NCBI RefSeq assembly: GCF_004664715.2
Contig: NC_051066.1
Coordinates: 83,725,735 to 83,789,734 of the forward strand
Direction of reading: 5' to 3'
Source of the DNA: Peromyscus leucopus
Lineage: Eukaryota; Chordata; Mammalia; Rodentia; Cricetidae
Length of the DNA: 64,000 nucleotides
The position numbers and the translations under genes were made by a program. Positions 22,300-33,834 of the stretch are shown here, piece after piece. The stretch's first letter is position 1. Each line of letters opens with the position of its first letter. The notes beneath the pieces were generated by a model. It ran no database searches, was not told the DNA's origin, and worked only from the letters and a program-made list of their open reading frames with translations.

Positions 22300-22400
22300 G
22301 AATCCAAGATTCACAAAGGCACATTAGCATAGCCAAGGTCACACACCTGGTAATCAGCAGAGTCAACATATACCTTGATTGCTCCCTCACCTGTGACCCC
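22300..22400 (-). repeat. MIR-like relic
   Basis: 'gattcacaaaggcacattagcatagccaaggtcacacacctggtaatcagcagag' follows the reversed MIR 'gaggcacagag..cccaaggtcacacagctagtaa'. Confidence 0.5.
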
Positions 22401-23060
22401 ATCCCTGCTTTTGGCCACCTTTCTCTGAACTTCTAAAAGTCTCCAATCCTCCTCCAAGATCTTTTCAGATTACTATATAATGTGGTACTTGCTAGGCCTA
22501 TCTTATAGATTTCCTTTAACTCTACAGTGGAACCAACTGTATCCTGTTAATTTGTGTCTCCCATTGTGCCAGCACATAGTGTAGTTGACATGTCTAATCA
22601 TTAAAAAATAAGAGCTGTATGGTTTGGGGAATGAAGGAGTATACGCTTAATCAGCTGACAACTTCACTTAACAAGTCATGCTTTGAAATGGTGAGGTAGC
22701 TTTCGAGCCAAGGATCTGTGATCTGAAGTTCTCAGGTTAGAATCTAAAGTTTAATTCATCAAAGATCCCTACAATATGGGAAGAGACTAGGGCTCCTACC
22801 AAATGGTCTGTGGTGGGCCTGGGTTCTAAAGGGTTCAAAGGTGAATTTATATCAGCAATTGTTTAAAAGAGAAAAAAATACCAAGAGGATCAGTCCAGAA
22901 ACAAGAAGAGAAGTTGAATTTGTCTCATATCTCATCCACTCAATTGGTAGTGATGACTTAAAGAGTTTTATTGAGAATGATGAGAGACCACACCTGGGTT
23001 TAGCAGACAGAAGTCCACAGTTATTAGCAGTGTATTCTGGGGTGGAGGAAGGCGGGTTGC
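22401..23060. other. Unassigned sequence upstream of the LTR element
   Basis: No recognised repeat. An 83-codon frame (22841-23092) runs into the LTR and is not supported. Part of 22830-23060 could belong to an older insertion, but I cannot match it. Confidence 0.35.
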
Positions 23061-23423
23061 TGAAGTGTGAACCTAATTGGTCTTATCAATAAAAACCAGG
23101 AGTCAAATATCAGGGTAATAACCTGAAAGATCAGAGAAGCAAAGGAGCAGCCACTAGTGACTTCTTACCTCTCTAGATCCTCAGAGCAAATGGGCCTGAG
23201 ATCCTGTCTCCACCTGACTTACATTCCTGTCTCTGCCTCCTGAGTGCTGGAATTAAAGGTGTGAGCCTCTCAAGTGCTGGGATCAAAGGCATGAGCTTCC
23301 CAAGAGCTAGGATTAAAGGTATATGCCACCACCACCTGGCCTCTACAGTTAATTAGTGGCTAGCTCCACCCACTGATTTCCAGACAAGCTTTATTTGTCA
23401 GAACACAAACAAAATGTCACACA
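23061..23423 (-). mobile_element. 3' LTR of the 23-26 kb element (3 repeat units)
   Basis: 363 bp, TGTGTGACATTTTG... to ...CACACTTCA. It carries three 30-bp units at 23243-23332 with the core 'agtgctgggattaaaggyrtgagcc', derived from the reversed B1 5' half, ending in 'gccaccaccacctggcc'. The plus-strand 'cagaacacaaacaaaatgtcacaca' end pairs with the other LTR. Confidence 0.8.
23243..23332. repeat. 30-bp B1-derived tandem repeat, 3 copies
   Basis: Units start at 23243, 23273 and 23303 and are exactly 30 bp each. They are diverged from each other at several positions, so the array is not a very recent duplication. Confidence 0.85.
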
Positions 23424-23440
23424 GTATTTCCCCCTTTTGT
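23424..23440 (-). promoter_or_regulatory. Polypurine tract of LTR element
   Basis: On the minus strand ACAAAAGGGGGAAATAC directly precedes the TGTGTGA start of the 3' LTR. This is where plus-strand DNA priming occurs in LTR retroelements. Confidence 0.75.
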
Positions 23441-24833
23441 CTAAAGAAAAAGTGAAGGTTTTAACTAACATAGAAAAACTATAAACAATAAGTACAATAA
23501 CTATATACAAATATATACAGTCAATAATTATATTAACAATATCTAGTTCATGAGCATTTGAGAAATTCAGAGAAAATACTCCATTATCTATCCTATCTTG
23601 GTGAGTCCAAAGTTTTGTACCTAATTAACTTTCTTTCCTAACTTGCATTACCATATTTCTATATCACCCCTTTTCTTTTTACAACAAGATCTCTGAATCT
23701 ACTCTCCTTTGTTCAGCTTTTTTTCTTGATCATTACCAATAACAACTTGTACCCAACCCCCTTTAAATGATAATATTGATGACTCATCTTTTGGGAACAT
23801 GGCATAGTTCTCTATACTACTTCCTGCTGATTGGGAGTGCTGATAATCTTCGGGGAACCTAAGAAAATTCAGGATTATGGTCAAGTCCTGACTGGAGAAT
23901 TCTGTGAGGATGGATCATCTCAGCCAGCAGCCTTAAATCTGTTCTGGATGTAGAACTCAGAGGAAACTGCAACAGAGGCACTCTGAAATGTTGGATCATC
24001 TGGGCCATATACTCCCATTGGAGGTTTTTCAGGGGGTCTTCCTCAATCAAATCTGATTTTTTTCAACCCAGAATGAATCCAGAGCCTCTCATTTCCTGTG
24101 GAAATAAAAGCAGAACTTATTTTCTCAAAATAACATATCTTTTGACTTAAATTTTGAAGTCAAGATATTTTTTAAAATATACAGGTTGGTTTAATTTAGT
24201 AGCTTTCACAATTAAATTTCTATTAGCAGTTATCATTTGCCCATTAACAGTCAAAAAAGTCCAAAGACAATACAATAAAATATAGAGTCCAGACTCTGTG
24301 TAATTTCCATCTTTACATGGCTTATCATCTTTTTATTGTCTGTTCCCTTTTTAAGGACTTTACTATTATTTTTAAATCATTTTTAATCTATGATTGTTTC
24401 TACCCTTTGTCTTCTCTCTTCCAAGACTATGCACATTTTTTAAACATACTGTTAAACTGTTTAGAGTTTTTTTTCCAATCTGAATCTGTCTTTATTGCAT
24501 ATCTCTTTCTTTTTCTGACCACATGAGCCTTTAAATTGCTAAGTGGCATGGACAGGCTTCCACCTCTGCCCTGGTGATTGGCTCTGCCCTACCTGATTCC
24601 TAAGAGCTCAACTTCATGGCAGAGGCATTGGCGAGAGCCATGTTCACCATCCCAATTCTGGGGAGCTTTTGGGTCCATACTGTCATTGAGCAGCATGCTG
24701 CCCACTGTTCATAAATCTCATTTAGGTGTTTGTTAGCAGAGCCTCTTAAAAGAGCCATGGAGTTTTTGCACTGAGTCAGGAAGCAACCTCATAAAGGAGC
24801 CTCACCTTTGCTTGCCACTAACAAACAAAGTCT

Positions 24834-25337
24834 TGTAGCATGAATCTTAAAAAGTTCTTATTAATAAAAACAAACCCAGGGCCTGGTATTGGGGTGAATG
24901 CTGGAAGATTCGAGAAGCAGAACAAGCCGCAACTACCTCACCTTGCCAATTCTTCAGTTGATCCTGTTTTTTCAGACTGGAAGCCTCTGAGTCCTCTTCT
25001 GAATGAATCTCAGCTGAACTGCTTCTCAAAAGCCTGAAAGCTTAACCAGCCAAAAGCTTCTAGTTCCTGGTTTTCATGCCTTATATACCTTTCTGCTTTC
25101 TGCCATCACTCCCTGGGATTAAAGGCTCATTTTCTAGTATTAAAGGCATGAGTCACCATGCTTGGCTGTATCCTTGAACACACAGAGGTCCAGGTAGATC
25201 TCTGCCTCTGGAATGCTAGGATTAACGGCATGAGTGCGTCCATTTTCTAGCCTCTGTATCTAGTGGCTGTTCTGTTCTCTGAACCCAGAAAAGTTTATTA
25301 GGGTGCACAATATTTTGGGGAACACAATACCACCACA
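24834..25337 (-). mobile_element. Solo LTR, family A, inside the LTR element
   Basis: 504 bp, TGTGGTGGTATTGTG... to ...GCTACA on the minus strand, with perfect 6-bp duplication AAGTCT (24828-24833 and 25338-25343). It contains AATAAAC near its start and a B1-like segment (about 25112-25252). Related to 30350 and 49944. Confidence 0.9.
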
Positions 25338-25387
25338 AAGTCTACTCAAGAAAAACCAGTTACTAAGAAGCTGAGTTTTGACTCCAT

Positions 25388-25496
<109 letters not shown>

Positions 25497-25540
25497 AGAA
25501 TCCTTTTTAAAGCCTTTTCAGGCTTTATGTGGAAAGTCTT

Positions 25541-25557
25541 GCCCATGCCAGGTGCCA
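25541..25557 (-). promoter_or_regulatory. Candidate primer binding site
   Basis: TGGCACCTGGCATGGGC begins two bases inside the end of the 5' LTR on the minus strand, the expected place and TGG start. I cannot assign the tRNA. Confidence 0.5.
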
Positions 25558-25559
25558 TA

Positions 25560-26040
25560 TGAAGAATGAACCTAATTAGTCTTATCAATAAAAATCAGGA
25601 GTCAAATATTGGAGTAATGACCTGAAAATCAGAGAAGCAAAGGAGCAGCCACTAGTGACTTCTTACCTCTCTAGATCCTCAGACCAAATGGGCCTGACAT
25701 TGTACCTCCACCTGACTTACATTCCTGTCTTCACATCCTCAGTGCTGGGATTAAAGGTGTGAGCTTTTTAAGTTTTGGGATTAAAGGAATGAGCCTCACA
25801 AGTGCTAGAAATAAAGGTATGAACCTCCAAGTGCTGAGATGAAAGGCATGAGCCTCCCAAGTGCTGGAAAAAAGGGTATGCGCCTCACAAGTGCTGGGAT
25901 CCAAGGCATGAGCCTCCTAAGTGCTGGGACTAAAGGTATAAGCCACCACTGCCTGGCCTCTATGGTGAACTAGTGGCTAGCTCCACCCTCTGATCTCCAG
26001 GTAAGCTTTATTTGTCAGAACACAAATAAAATATCACACA
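25560..26040 (-). mobile_element. 5' LTR of the 23-26 kb element (7 repeat units)
   Basis: 481 bp, TGTGTGATATTTTATTTGTG... to ...CATTCTTCA. It has the same layout as 23061-23423, but the B1-derived array has seven units instead of three. The 118-bp length difference between the LTRs equals the array difference (209 against 90 bp). Confidence 0.8.
25741..25949. repeat. 30-bp B1-derived tandem repeat, 7 copies
   Basis: Units start at 25741, 25771, 25801, 25830, 25860, 25890 and 25920. All are 30 bp except one of 29. Each has the form agtgctgggattaaag..atgagcctc.ca. Units differ from each other by several substitutions. Confidence 0.9.
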
Positions 26041-27119
26041 ACAGGTAACCACACCACATAGTTGTTACTTCTAAGCTTACTCATACCATTATCCTTTAGT
26101 GACAGTTTTGTTGGCATTTGAGTCTTGACAGATACAAATGTTAGACTACATAGAATCAGTATTGGGGGATTTATTAAGGCAACTTCACACAGCTAAAATG
26201 GGGATTTATTTTGTGGGGGTAACTTAAAGCTAGTAAAGAGGTTGGTAACAGAATCTGGGAGAGGTGAGGTGCAGTCCAGCTGCGTTCTCTGGAGATCTCC
26301 ACTTAGTCAACCATCCAGTATCCAGGATCACCAGGAACCAATAGGAGCCAGCACATCTGGATCTTGGGTCTTAAGGGCTCCTGTCTCAGCCCTGCCTCAG
26401 GGGCAGGTCATAGTTACTGGAAACCTCATTGGGGGTAGTATTTCCAGGTCAAAGTTGGAATAGCTACCCACTATGATCAGAGTTTGCACACAGGCAAATT
26501 GGAGGAAAAGAAAAAGACAGGAACTGCAGGTCTGGGAAAATCCATAATAATTCTTTGGTGAGGTCAGAACTATTTAGAATCAATTGAAAGTACATAGATG
26601 CAACTGGCTGATTTAAATGGCTAGAAATGGTGTGGGCAGCAGAGCAGCTCTGTTAAAACACAAACTCCAGCCTAGCAAACTGATCTCTGCATTCCAGACT
26701 GATATAATCCTGAGACATTCTCAAACAAAGAACTCTGGCCTCCCCAAGGATAAGAACTGCATCATCAATGATGATATAATGAAATTAGTCTAGTTAACTT
26801 TAGTGAACTTAAATAGATTAGACCCTGTGGAGGGCTATGCTAATATTCATCTAAATTAATTCCAGAGGAGAAAATAGAAGTGACAGAAAACAACATAACA
26901 TTGTCATTGCAAAACTGAGTGGTGTCACCCTTTAGGGACACACGGATGGTTTTAAATAACATAAGGGTAGGAAAAGTGAAAACTAGAAGTCAAATAATTT
27001 TCTACCACTAGTTCTGGGATTTAAACAGGTGCAAGTAACCTCAGGAAGGATGGCAAAGGAAGGATTTCTTTAATTGAAGTTATGATATCAAAATATTTGT
27101 AGATTTGTTCCTGAAGAGG
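26041..27119. other. Unassigned, possible rodent LTR at 26165-26470
   Basis: 26165-26470 (gggggatttattaagg, 'ctctggagatctccacttagtcaac', 'cagccctgcctcaggggcagg', 'gttggaatagctaccca') feels like a known rodent LTR repeat, but I cannot name it. The remainder looks unique. Confidence 0.3.
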
Positions 27120-27245
27120 AAATATAATTAATCTTAAAATACTAATAATATTTTATAATATTGTGAATATAATTTATAATAACATATATTATATTTAATT
27201 ATATATTTCAATAATAACATATTAATATGATGATATTAGTATAGT
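27120..27245. repeat. AT-rich low-complexity tract
   Basis: About 125 bp almost free of G and C (taatattttataatattgtg.. to ..attagtatag), with short inverted TATAAT/ATTATA motifs. Confidence 0.8.
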
Positions 27246-27747
27246 CCAGATATATTTTCACTGATGAGCTAGAATCCCTAGTGCAAGGAATATGCACAAA
27301 TATCAGTCAGAAATAAATATAATTTATACTAGTAATTTTCACCATGTTCATAGTGTGAACTTTAGCAAGAGCTCAGATGTTAACCATAGTCCTTTATTAC
27401 ATGCAAAGGAATGAAAAATTAAGCCTGTTTGTAATATAAAGATGAGGTTTTCCCATCTTGTGTTTCCATCTTTTTAGTAAATGTGTTTACTTTTTCATTC
27501 CCAAGCCATACACAATCACTGGAAAGTTTCTAATATTCCATGCCAGATAACTATGCAGTGCAATGGATGGTTAATAACAGGATCTGGAGTGTGAAAGAAA
27601 AGATGGAAGGTGGCAAGAGGATAGAGATGATGGAGAAGCAATTAATGGGCCTTGATTCTTTGTCCATGTCTGTAGAGCTGTTTGATTTCTAAATGACTAT
27701 TTGTTTCTATAAGTTTAATGTAAATTTGTTTTTACAAGATGAAAGTG
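27246..27747. other. Unique non-coding sequence
   Basis: Nothing recognised. Confidence 0.4.
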
Positions 27748-27753
27748 AGAGAG

Positions 27754-27796
<43 letters not shown>

Positions 27797-27797
27797 T
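27748..27797. repeat. (GA)n microsatellite
   Basis: About 24 GA units with one AA interruption. Confidence 0.95.
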
Positions 27798-27814
27798 TAA
27801 CAGAGAAGTATGTT

Positions 27815-28175
27815 AAAGATGGAGAGAAGGCATGGCAGAGGAGATAACTTAGCTATTAAAGTTCTTGCCTTGGGAACATAAGAATCCCAGCTGTATTTTC
27901 AGCATCTATACTAAGAAAGCCAGGCATGGTCACAACATGCGCTTATAATTCCAGCACTGGGGAGGCAAAGGCTGTAGCTCTGCCTGGAACTTATTGGCCA
28001 ACCAACCTAGCCTAAAAATAGTAAGCTCACAGTCTCAGCAAAAAAACTCTATTTCAAAACATAAGATGAACAAACTAGCTCCTAATGAGGTGGACCTCTA
28101 ACAACCTCCTACATATGCACATACATGCCAGTTAAAACACCCAAAGATAAATACACATAGCTAAATTAATAAATA
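27815..28175 (+). repeat. B4 SINE (ID-B1 composite)
   Basis: tRNA-like left part (ttagctattaaagttcttgcc..aatcccagctg) is followed by a B1-like middle (aagccaggcatggtcacaac..ccagcactggggaggcaaagg), then 'ttggccaaccaacctagcct' and the 'acaacctcctacatatgcacatacatgcc' end. This is the B4 order. Confidence 0.7.
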
Positions 28176-29858
28176 GAAAATTAAAGAAAAACTGCTATAT
28201 GGAACCACTATTGAGCAACTTAAATCTATAAATTTCTGGATTTAAATATATCTAATGCATCCAGTACAAACAGTAAGTCAGGTTGCAAATACTAACTGGT
28301 AGTGTGTTGAGTTTTAATTTAACTCTTGAAAGTATTTTCCTATATTGGTGGAAATGTAATAGATGAGGTTCTTATATACAGATGTTTCTTCATTGTAATG
28401 TGTCATATATTACTTAACTCTGGCATTGCTAGCTTTTCCCTACTCCAATTTTCAGGCTTATAAATGCTGTGCTCATAACAAAATATTTGTTCAGATATAT
28501 GATTTCCTTCGAATACTCTTCTAAAGTAGACTGGATTTTTCCAAAGGGCAGGCACCCTTTGAGGCTTTTGAATCATGATGCTATATTGCCCCCAGGAAAG
28601 GCTATACAAATAATTTCAGAGAGCAATCTAATGTACGCTCACCAAAACTGAAGGTTTGAATGGTTTTAAAAACATTTTTGCCATCCTAATAAAGGGTGGT
28701 ACTGTTTCTTCTTCCTTGATTTGCATTTGATATGTACATTTCTAAGGTCTATTTGCAGGAGATCTATTCTTAGTTTTCCATGCCCCCATGTCTACATCTA
28801 GCACTGAAGGATATAGCAATGGCTGACCTCACCAAGTGATTTATTCTCCTCTCCTCAGCAAGAGATGATTCTTCCTGACAAGGTGAACACTGTCCCTGCA
28901 TATATTCACAGGCTGAACAGATTTTTAAAAAAAAAAAAAAGGATGAGTTTTTGCTTACAATATTCTTAGTACAGCAAAGTTGTAGAGTTCTATCCTCCAA
29001 GTATAACAGCCATCATCTTTGTCAGAGGAGCATGATGACAGGGACCCCTCCCCCAAAGTGTTTGTTGGCTTTGTAGACTCTTGATGTTCCCTCAGAGAAG
29101 GAAGGTTTGAAAGAGTTATTGGATACTCACCCAGAGATTCTAGTTGCTCCTTCCTACACTACTCAGTCAAGTGTATATAATTCTGCCTCAATTGGACATG
29201 GCCTTGTGATACCAGGAGGCACTAGAGTATATACACCACGGATAGTTGAGAGAATAAGGGATTATTTATATGCAGCTATAGAGAAATCATCATCCAGTGG
29301 TGCATGAGACTTTCTGGTGGTACAACTGCTTTGGAGATCACCTGTGGTCCATAAACAAACCCAATAAACACATTGGTTCTGCAACAACTTCAGTAGAATC
29401 ACACTTTGGTTTGCCATTGATGGTCTATAAAGAGGGGATGGACATTTGCTTATGTCCCCTTGGGGATGGGGGGGACGACTGTCAAAATGAGCAAGAAAGC
29501 TTTCTGCAGATATATCGTGGGGATGGAGGTGGGGACAAAGTTGATCTCTATCAGAGAGTCTCCTGTTTGATATATTGCTACAAATAACAAAAGGTTAAAC
29601 CTGGTCAACTAGAAAGGTTGCCTAAAGCAGTTGCCACCTGGTTTCTGGTGAAGTACTGGTTTCACTAACCACACTGGTGGCATCCAGTGAAATGTTGAAA
29701 GGCTTAATCTTGCTGTCATAGGCAGAAAAGAATTACAGGAGGCCACTCTGAATTGCCAGCATTTGCAATTTCTTCATAGACTGACAAAACACCTGCTGGA
29801 ACCAACCATTTAACAGAAGCAGAGGCAGAGAAAGAGTAATAGAGAAGCCATGCCCAGC
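28176..29858. other. 1.7 kb without a recognised repeat
   Basis: Only an A14 run at 28926 and a G-rich patch at 29460-29540. It holds the two frames at 29107-29587 discussed separately. Confidence 0.4.
29107..29307 (+). other. Open frame of 66 codons, no recognised product
   Basis: The peptide is not low complexity (contains PEILVAPSYTTQSSVYN and RIVERIRDYLYAAIEKSSSS), and the frame is open for some codons upstream. A second frame (29297-29587) overlaps its end in another phase. I do not recognise the product, see no domain, and see no repeat that explains it. It may be a chance frame or a small remnant of a processed copy. Confidence 0.2.
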
Positions 29859-30273
29859 TGCTGTGGGATGTCTTTTGGTAAGCTGTGAGTATGTGGTGCT
29901 CTGATTGGTTGATGAATAAACTGCATTGGCCTATGACAGGGCAGGGTAGGTTAGATGGCATTTTCAAACTGAAGATGAGAGGAAGAAGGGTGGAGATGGA
30001 GGAGACACCCAACTGCCCTCCAAGGAGCAACATGTAATGGGATGCAGGTAAAGCCACAGAACACGTGGCGATATATAGATTAATAGTTATGGATTGAGTT
30101 AACTTATAAGAACTAACTAATAAGAAGCCTGAGCCATAAGTCATATAATTTGCAATCAATAGTAAGTCTCTGAATGATTATTTTATAAGTGGCTATGGGA
30201 CCACGGGCTGGGTAGGATTGGAGAAACACCAGAACACAGGGGCCGGGTGGGTCGGGAGAAACGTATGGCTACA
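29859..30273 (+). mobile_element. Solo LTR, family D
   Basis: 415 bp, TGCTGTGGGATG... to ...TATGGCTACA, with perfect 6-bp duplication CCCAGC (29853-29858 and 30274-30279). Shares 'aataaact..ttggcc..gggcagg' and 'ataagaactaactaataagaagcctg' with the LTRs at 31747 and 58876. The 147-codon minus-strand frame at 29716-30159 is antisense to it. Confidence 0.9.
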
Positions 30274-30349
30274 CCCAGCTAGCAATGGTTTACACAGTGA
30301 CATGATCCAAAAGGCCAGACTTGGTACCATGTCACCAGGAACCCACATG

Positions 30350-30828
30350 TGTAGCACAAATTGTTAGAAGGTCTTATTAATAAAAACAAACCTGGAGCCA
30401 GGTATTGGGTTGAATGCTGAAAGATCAGAGAGACAGAACAGGTCACAGCTAATCTCACCTTGCCAACTTCCCAGCCAATCCTTTTCCCTCAAATTGAAAG
30501 CCTCTGAGTCCTCATCCGAATGGAATCTAAGTGGAACTGCTGCTAAAAGCCTAAAAGCTTAACCAGGCTCTAGTTCCTGGTCCTCACGCCTTATATACCT
30601 TTCTGCTTCCTGCCATCACTTCCTGGGATTAAAGACATATGTCACCATGCCTGGCTGCTTCCTGTGTGGTTTTGAACTCACAGAGACCCATCCTCCAAAA
30701 TGCTAGGATTAAAGGCTTGTGTGCCACCATTTTCTGGCCTCTATGTCTATCTAGAAGCTGTTCTGTTCTCTGACCCCAGGTAAGTTTATTAAGGTACACA
30801 ATAAATTGGGGAACACAATATCACCACA
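30350..30828 (-). mobile_element. Solo LTR, family A
   Basis: 479 bp, TGTGGTGATATTGTG... to ...GTGCTACA on the minus strand, flanked by CACATG (30344-30349 and 30829-30834). B1-like segment at about 30628-30742 including 'ctgggattaaagacatatgtcaccatgcctggc'. It lies 76 bp from the family D LTR, but the different target duplication shows an independent insertion. Confidence 0.92.
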
Positions 30829-30834
30829 CACATG

Positions 30835-31105
30835 TAATTTTTCTGAACTTTATCACATTTGCAAAGTGCCCTTTGACTTTGGGAATAATGGGTAGCCTGG
30901 GCTTGAGTCATTGCTTCTGGGTTTAATCCACAGTTCACCAAATTTCATATTTGAGGTCATGGCCACATTATTGCTATCTCTAAGCATTAATTTTCTCTTC
31001 TTTCCAATGACAGTCTATGACATTTTGTTTTGGAAGCCCAAATATGCCTTTTCTCATAGGACCCACTGGGAATTAAGCTGTGCTTCCTCAAATTCATGAT
31101 GTTGA
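30835..31105. other. Unassigned sequence with an exact repeat at 31011-31041
   Basis: No repeat family recognised except that 31011-31041 is identical over 31 nt to 32100-32130, the 3' end of an MLT1-like LTR. Confidence 0.5.
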
Positions 31106-31379
31106 GTCCCTATCCTTCAGTGTAACCATATTTTAGAGATATGGCTTTTAGAGAATGTGAATGAGTCCACAAGAGTGAGCTCTTAATGCAATGAAATTGT
31201 GACTTTATAAGAAGAAAGGTCTTTCTCTGTGTGTAAATGCACTGAGCAGAAGCTGTGTGTGGACACAGAGAAAAACTAAGCTAGGAGTAAAGTTTTCTCC
31301 AGGACTCAGAGCAGCAAGAAATTTGATCATGGACTTATCAGCCTTCACAACTGTGAAACTAAATTGTTGCTTAAGCTTT

Positions 31380-31732
31380 TGTGGTGTTTTAAATGGCAAT
31401 GGCCCCCATAGGGCCATAGCAAGTGGCACTATTAGGAGGTGTGACTTTGTTGGAAATATTCTGGCCCTGTTGGAGGAAGTGTGTCATTGAGATTTCAGAT
31501 GTTCAAGCCAGGCCCAGTGTCACTCTCTGTTCCTGCTGCCCATAGATCCAGATGTAGAATTCTCAGCTACCTCTCTAGCACCATGTCTGCCTGGGTGACA
31601 CCATGCTTCCTGCCCTAATGATAATGGACTAAACCTCTGACCTGTATGTATTCCAGTCCCAGTTAAAAGTTTCACAAGAGTTGCCATGGTCATGGTGTCT
31701 CTTCATAGCAAATAGAAATCCTAAGTAAGACA
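31380..31732 (+). mobile_element. Rodent MaLR-like LTR
   Basis: 353 bp, TGTGGTGTTTTAAATGG... to ...CTAAGTAAGACA. Contains 'agtggcactattaggaggtgtgac', 'gttggaggaagtgtgtcat', 'ccagatgtagaattctcagctacctct', 'ataatggactaaacctctga' and 'tggtcatggtgtctcttcatagcaa'. It is the sense version of the LTRs at 48266 and 53738. No convincing target duplication remains. Confidence 0.75.
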
Positions 31733-31746
31733 GCCACCTAGTCTAT

Positions 31747-32101
31747 TGTGAGATATTTGTACACTGTATGAAGATATATTGCTGTGGTTGGTTTAATAAA
31801 GAGCTGAATGGCCAATAGCTAGGCAGGAGGCATAGGTGGGACTTCCAGGCAGAGAAAGGAAATAGGAAGAGATAATTGAGGAGCTGGGGAGATGCTAAAG
31901 AGACATGGAGGGAGTTGGACTTGCAGAATGAAAGAAAGGTAAAAGCTGCACGGTAAAACACAGATTTATAAAAACAGGTTAATTTAAGTTATAAGAGCTG
32001 GTGGGGCAAGCCTAAGCTAAGGCTGAGCTTTCATAATTAATAGTAAGGCTATGTGTAGTTATTTGGGAGCTGGCTGGCAGGACAGAGAAAGACTTGCTAC
32101 A
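31747..32101 (+). mobile_element. Solo LTR, family D
   Basis: 355 bp, TGTGAGATATTTG... to ...GACTTGCTACA, with perfect duplication GTCTAT (31741-31746 and 32102-32107). Carries 'aataaagagctgaatggccaatagctaggcagg' (read in parts) near its 5' side. Inserted in the MLT1-like LTR. Confidence 0.92.
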
Positions 32102-32145
32102 GTCTATGACATTTTGTTTTGGAAGCCCAAGATGACTGAGAGAGT

Positions 32146-33730
32146 TCTTGGTGGCAGAACCAAATGCAGTTCTATAGGAAATGAATACTAGGAATTGAGC
32201 ATTCAGTAGAACATTTTTCTTTTTCTCTGACCTCTCTTCTGCCTGAATTTGTTCAACCAGATGTTTTCTCAGATGTACTTGACTTTCCAACAATATTTTT
32301 TTTCTGCTTTTTGTCTCCACTCCTGACCTTAATGTTTCCTTCTTCATCCTGGTAACCAGAGCAATTTTATGAATGTTCCATTGGGTTTTCTGTTCTCGAT
32401 GTTGGGTTATGCTTGATCTTGATAATGAATTTGTTGTTAGTTTAAAAAGTCTTCTAGTATGTTAGAACATTGTCTGGTACACAGCAGATCTTGTAACTAT
32501 AGTTAAGCCATTATTATTTCTAAATATACTGACAATATAAGAGAACTGCTTTTCTAGTATTCAGTAAGAGCTATCGTAGTCAGTCCTACTTTCCTAGAAA
32601 TGAAGAGCTAAAAAAACAGAAAAAAAAAAGAGAGAGAGAATGCCCATGCCAGCTACTGCATTTTGCTATATGTGGGATGGATGGGTAGTGGTGGGGATCT
32701 GTTTGGAGTGTAAGCAAACTACTAACACTTTGATTACAAGGAATTCAGCACCATGACAAGGGAGATTCTTAAAAGAATCCAAAAGTAGTCCAGGGTCTAT
32801 TTTGTTCTATATTTGCTTGGAAGAGATAGAGGAGCCATCAGATATACCTGAAACAGCAGCAATAAAAGTCGGGGCATTAAACCATGGAGTAGAACAACTG
32901 GATTCTTTGGAGACTTCTTGACAACTATTAGCCTTGGAATCAAATCACACTTTGTATGTCTCCTCTGTCTGTGATCAGAATTACTGACTTACCAACAAGA
33001 AAAGGAGGAAGTTCATGTAAAAAAAAAAATGAAGGATGTTGGTGAAAGTCGGTAAATAGGTTGAAGACATTGTAGGAGTAGTAGCTGGAATACTTTGAAG
33101 CCAAAAGAAACAGAGCAAGGACACAGAATCAGGAGCAGATCCTCAAAACGATAGTCGAAGTAGATGGTCCAAGGTAGAGACTTCGATGGAGAATAGGAGC
33201 AGAGAGACAACAAAGGAGGTGGAAACTCAAACCCTTTGGAGGTTGATCAGGGTTCAAAGCCACTTAGGTTGAGCATTCACTGGATATTTCTTCTCTATCA
33301 TACTCTATGCAGCATTAGGAAAATAGTGTTACCAAATGCTTTAGTTCATATCTATGCCCTGTCACTTACAATTTGTGTTAGTATAGGCAATTTTTTATTG
33401 TGTGCCTTGACTTGTTGGGAAAAATGAGGCAAAAGACTCGTGAAGGGAAGCAATGCCTGTCATCTTAACTCTCAGAAATCTGAAGCAGATGTCTTGCAAG
33501 TCTGAAGTCAACTTGAACTATGTTATCAAGACTCTGCTTCAAAGCCCAAAAATTATATGAAGAGATAAGGGCAAGAAATTAGCAGACCTAGCAAGACTGG
33601 TTTTAAGAATTAAGTAAGATAATGCAAGAATTTAGGGTAATAACATTTTTATAATAAATATGTAATCAAAGCATATCCTTACTATCATGGTCATTATTAT
33701 ATGATTTTTATTCTTTGTATATGTATGAAT
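32146..33730. other. 1.6 kb of unique sequence
   Basis: No transposon recognised. 33080-33260 has a small cluster of CpG and TCGA-type sites (cgatagtcgaagtag, cttcgatgg) that is unusual for this CpG-poor window but well short of a CpG island. Confidence 0.4.
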
Positions 33731-33756
33731 GTGTGTGCGTGTGCGTGTGCGTGTGC

Positions 33757-33799
<43 letters not shown>
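33731..33799. repeat. (TG)n microsatellite with GCG interruptions
   Basis: Starts GTGTGTGCGTGTGCG and becomes pure GT for about 40 bp, followed after 19 bp by an A13 run. The alternating purine-pyrimidine tract with CG steps is a strong Z-DNA candidate. Confidence 0.95.
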
Positions 33800-33800
<1 letters not shown>

Positions 33801-33834
33801 ATTGACCTCTTTCCCTGAAAAAAAAAAAAATAAC

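Larger units (their letters stand above)
31106..32145 (+). mobile_element. MLT1-like LTR split by two later LTRs
   Basis: Fragments 31106-31379, 31733-31746 and 32102-32145 read in order as an MLT1-type LTR: 'tgttgagtccctatccttcagtg', 'gactttataagaagaaagg', 'tgtgtggacacagagaaaa', 'atcatggacttatcagcc', 'caactgtgaaactaaattgttgcttaagc', 'gccacctagtctat', 'gacattttgttttggaagccc'. The gaps are filled by LTRs at 31380-31732 and 31747-32101. Confidence 0.65.

Noticed and set aside
25741..25949. Regular 30-bp repeats resembling a CRISPR array
   Set aside because: Units are directly adjacent without spacers, lie inside an LTR, and derive from B1. The genome is a rodent.
29716..30159. 147-codon minus-strand frame
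   Set aside because: Most of it is antisense to a family D solo LTR.
29859..30828. Two adjacent LTRs as the ends of one provirus
   Set aside because: They are from different families, in opposite orientation, and each has its own perfect target duplication.
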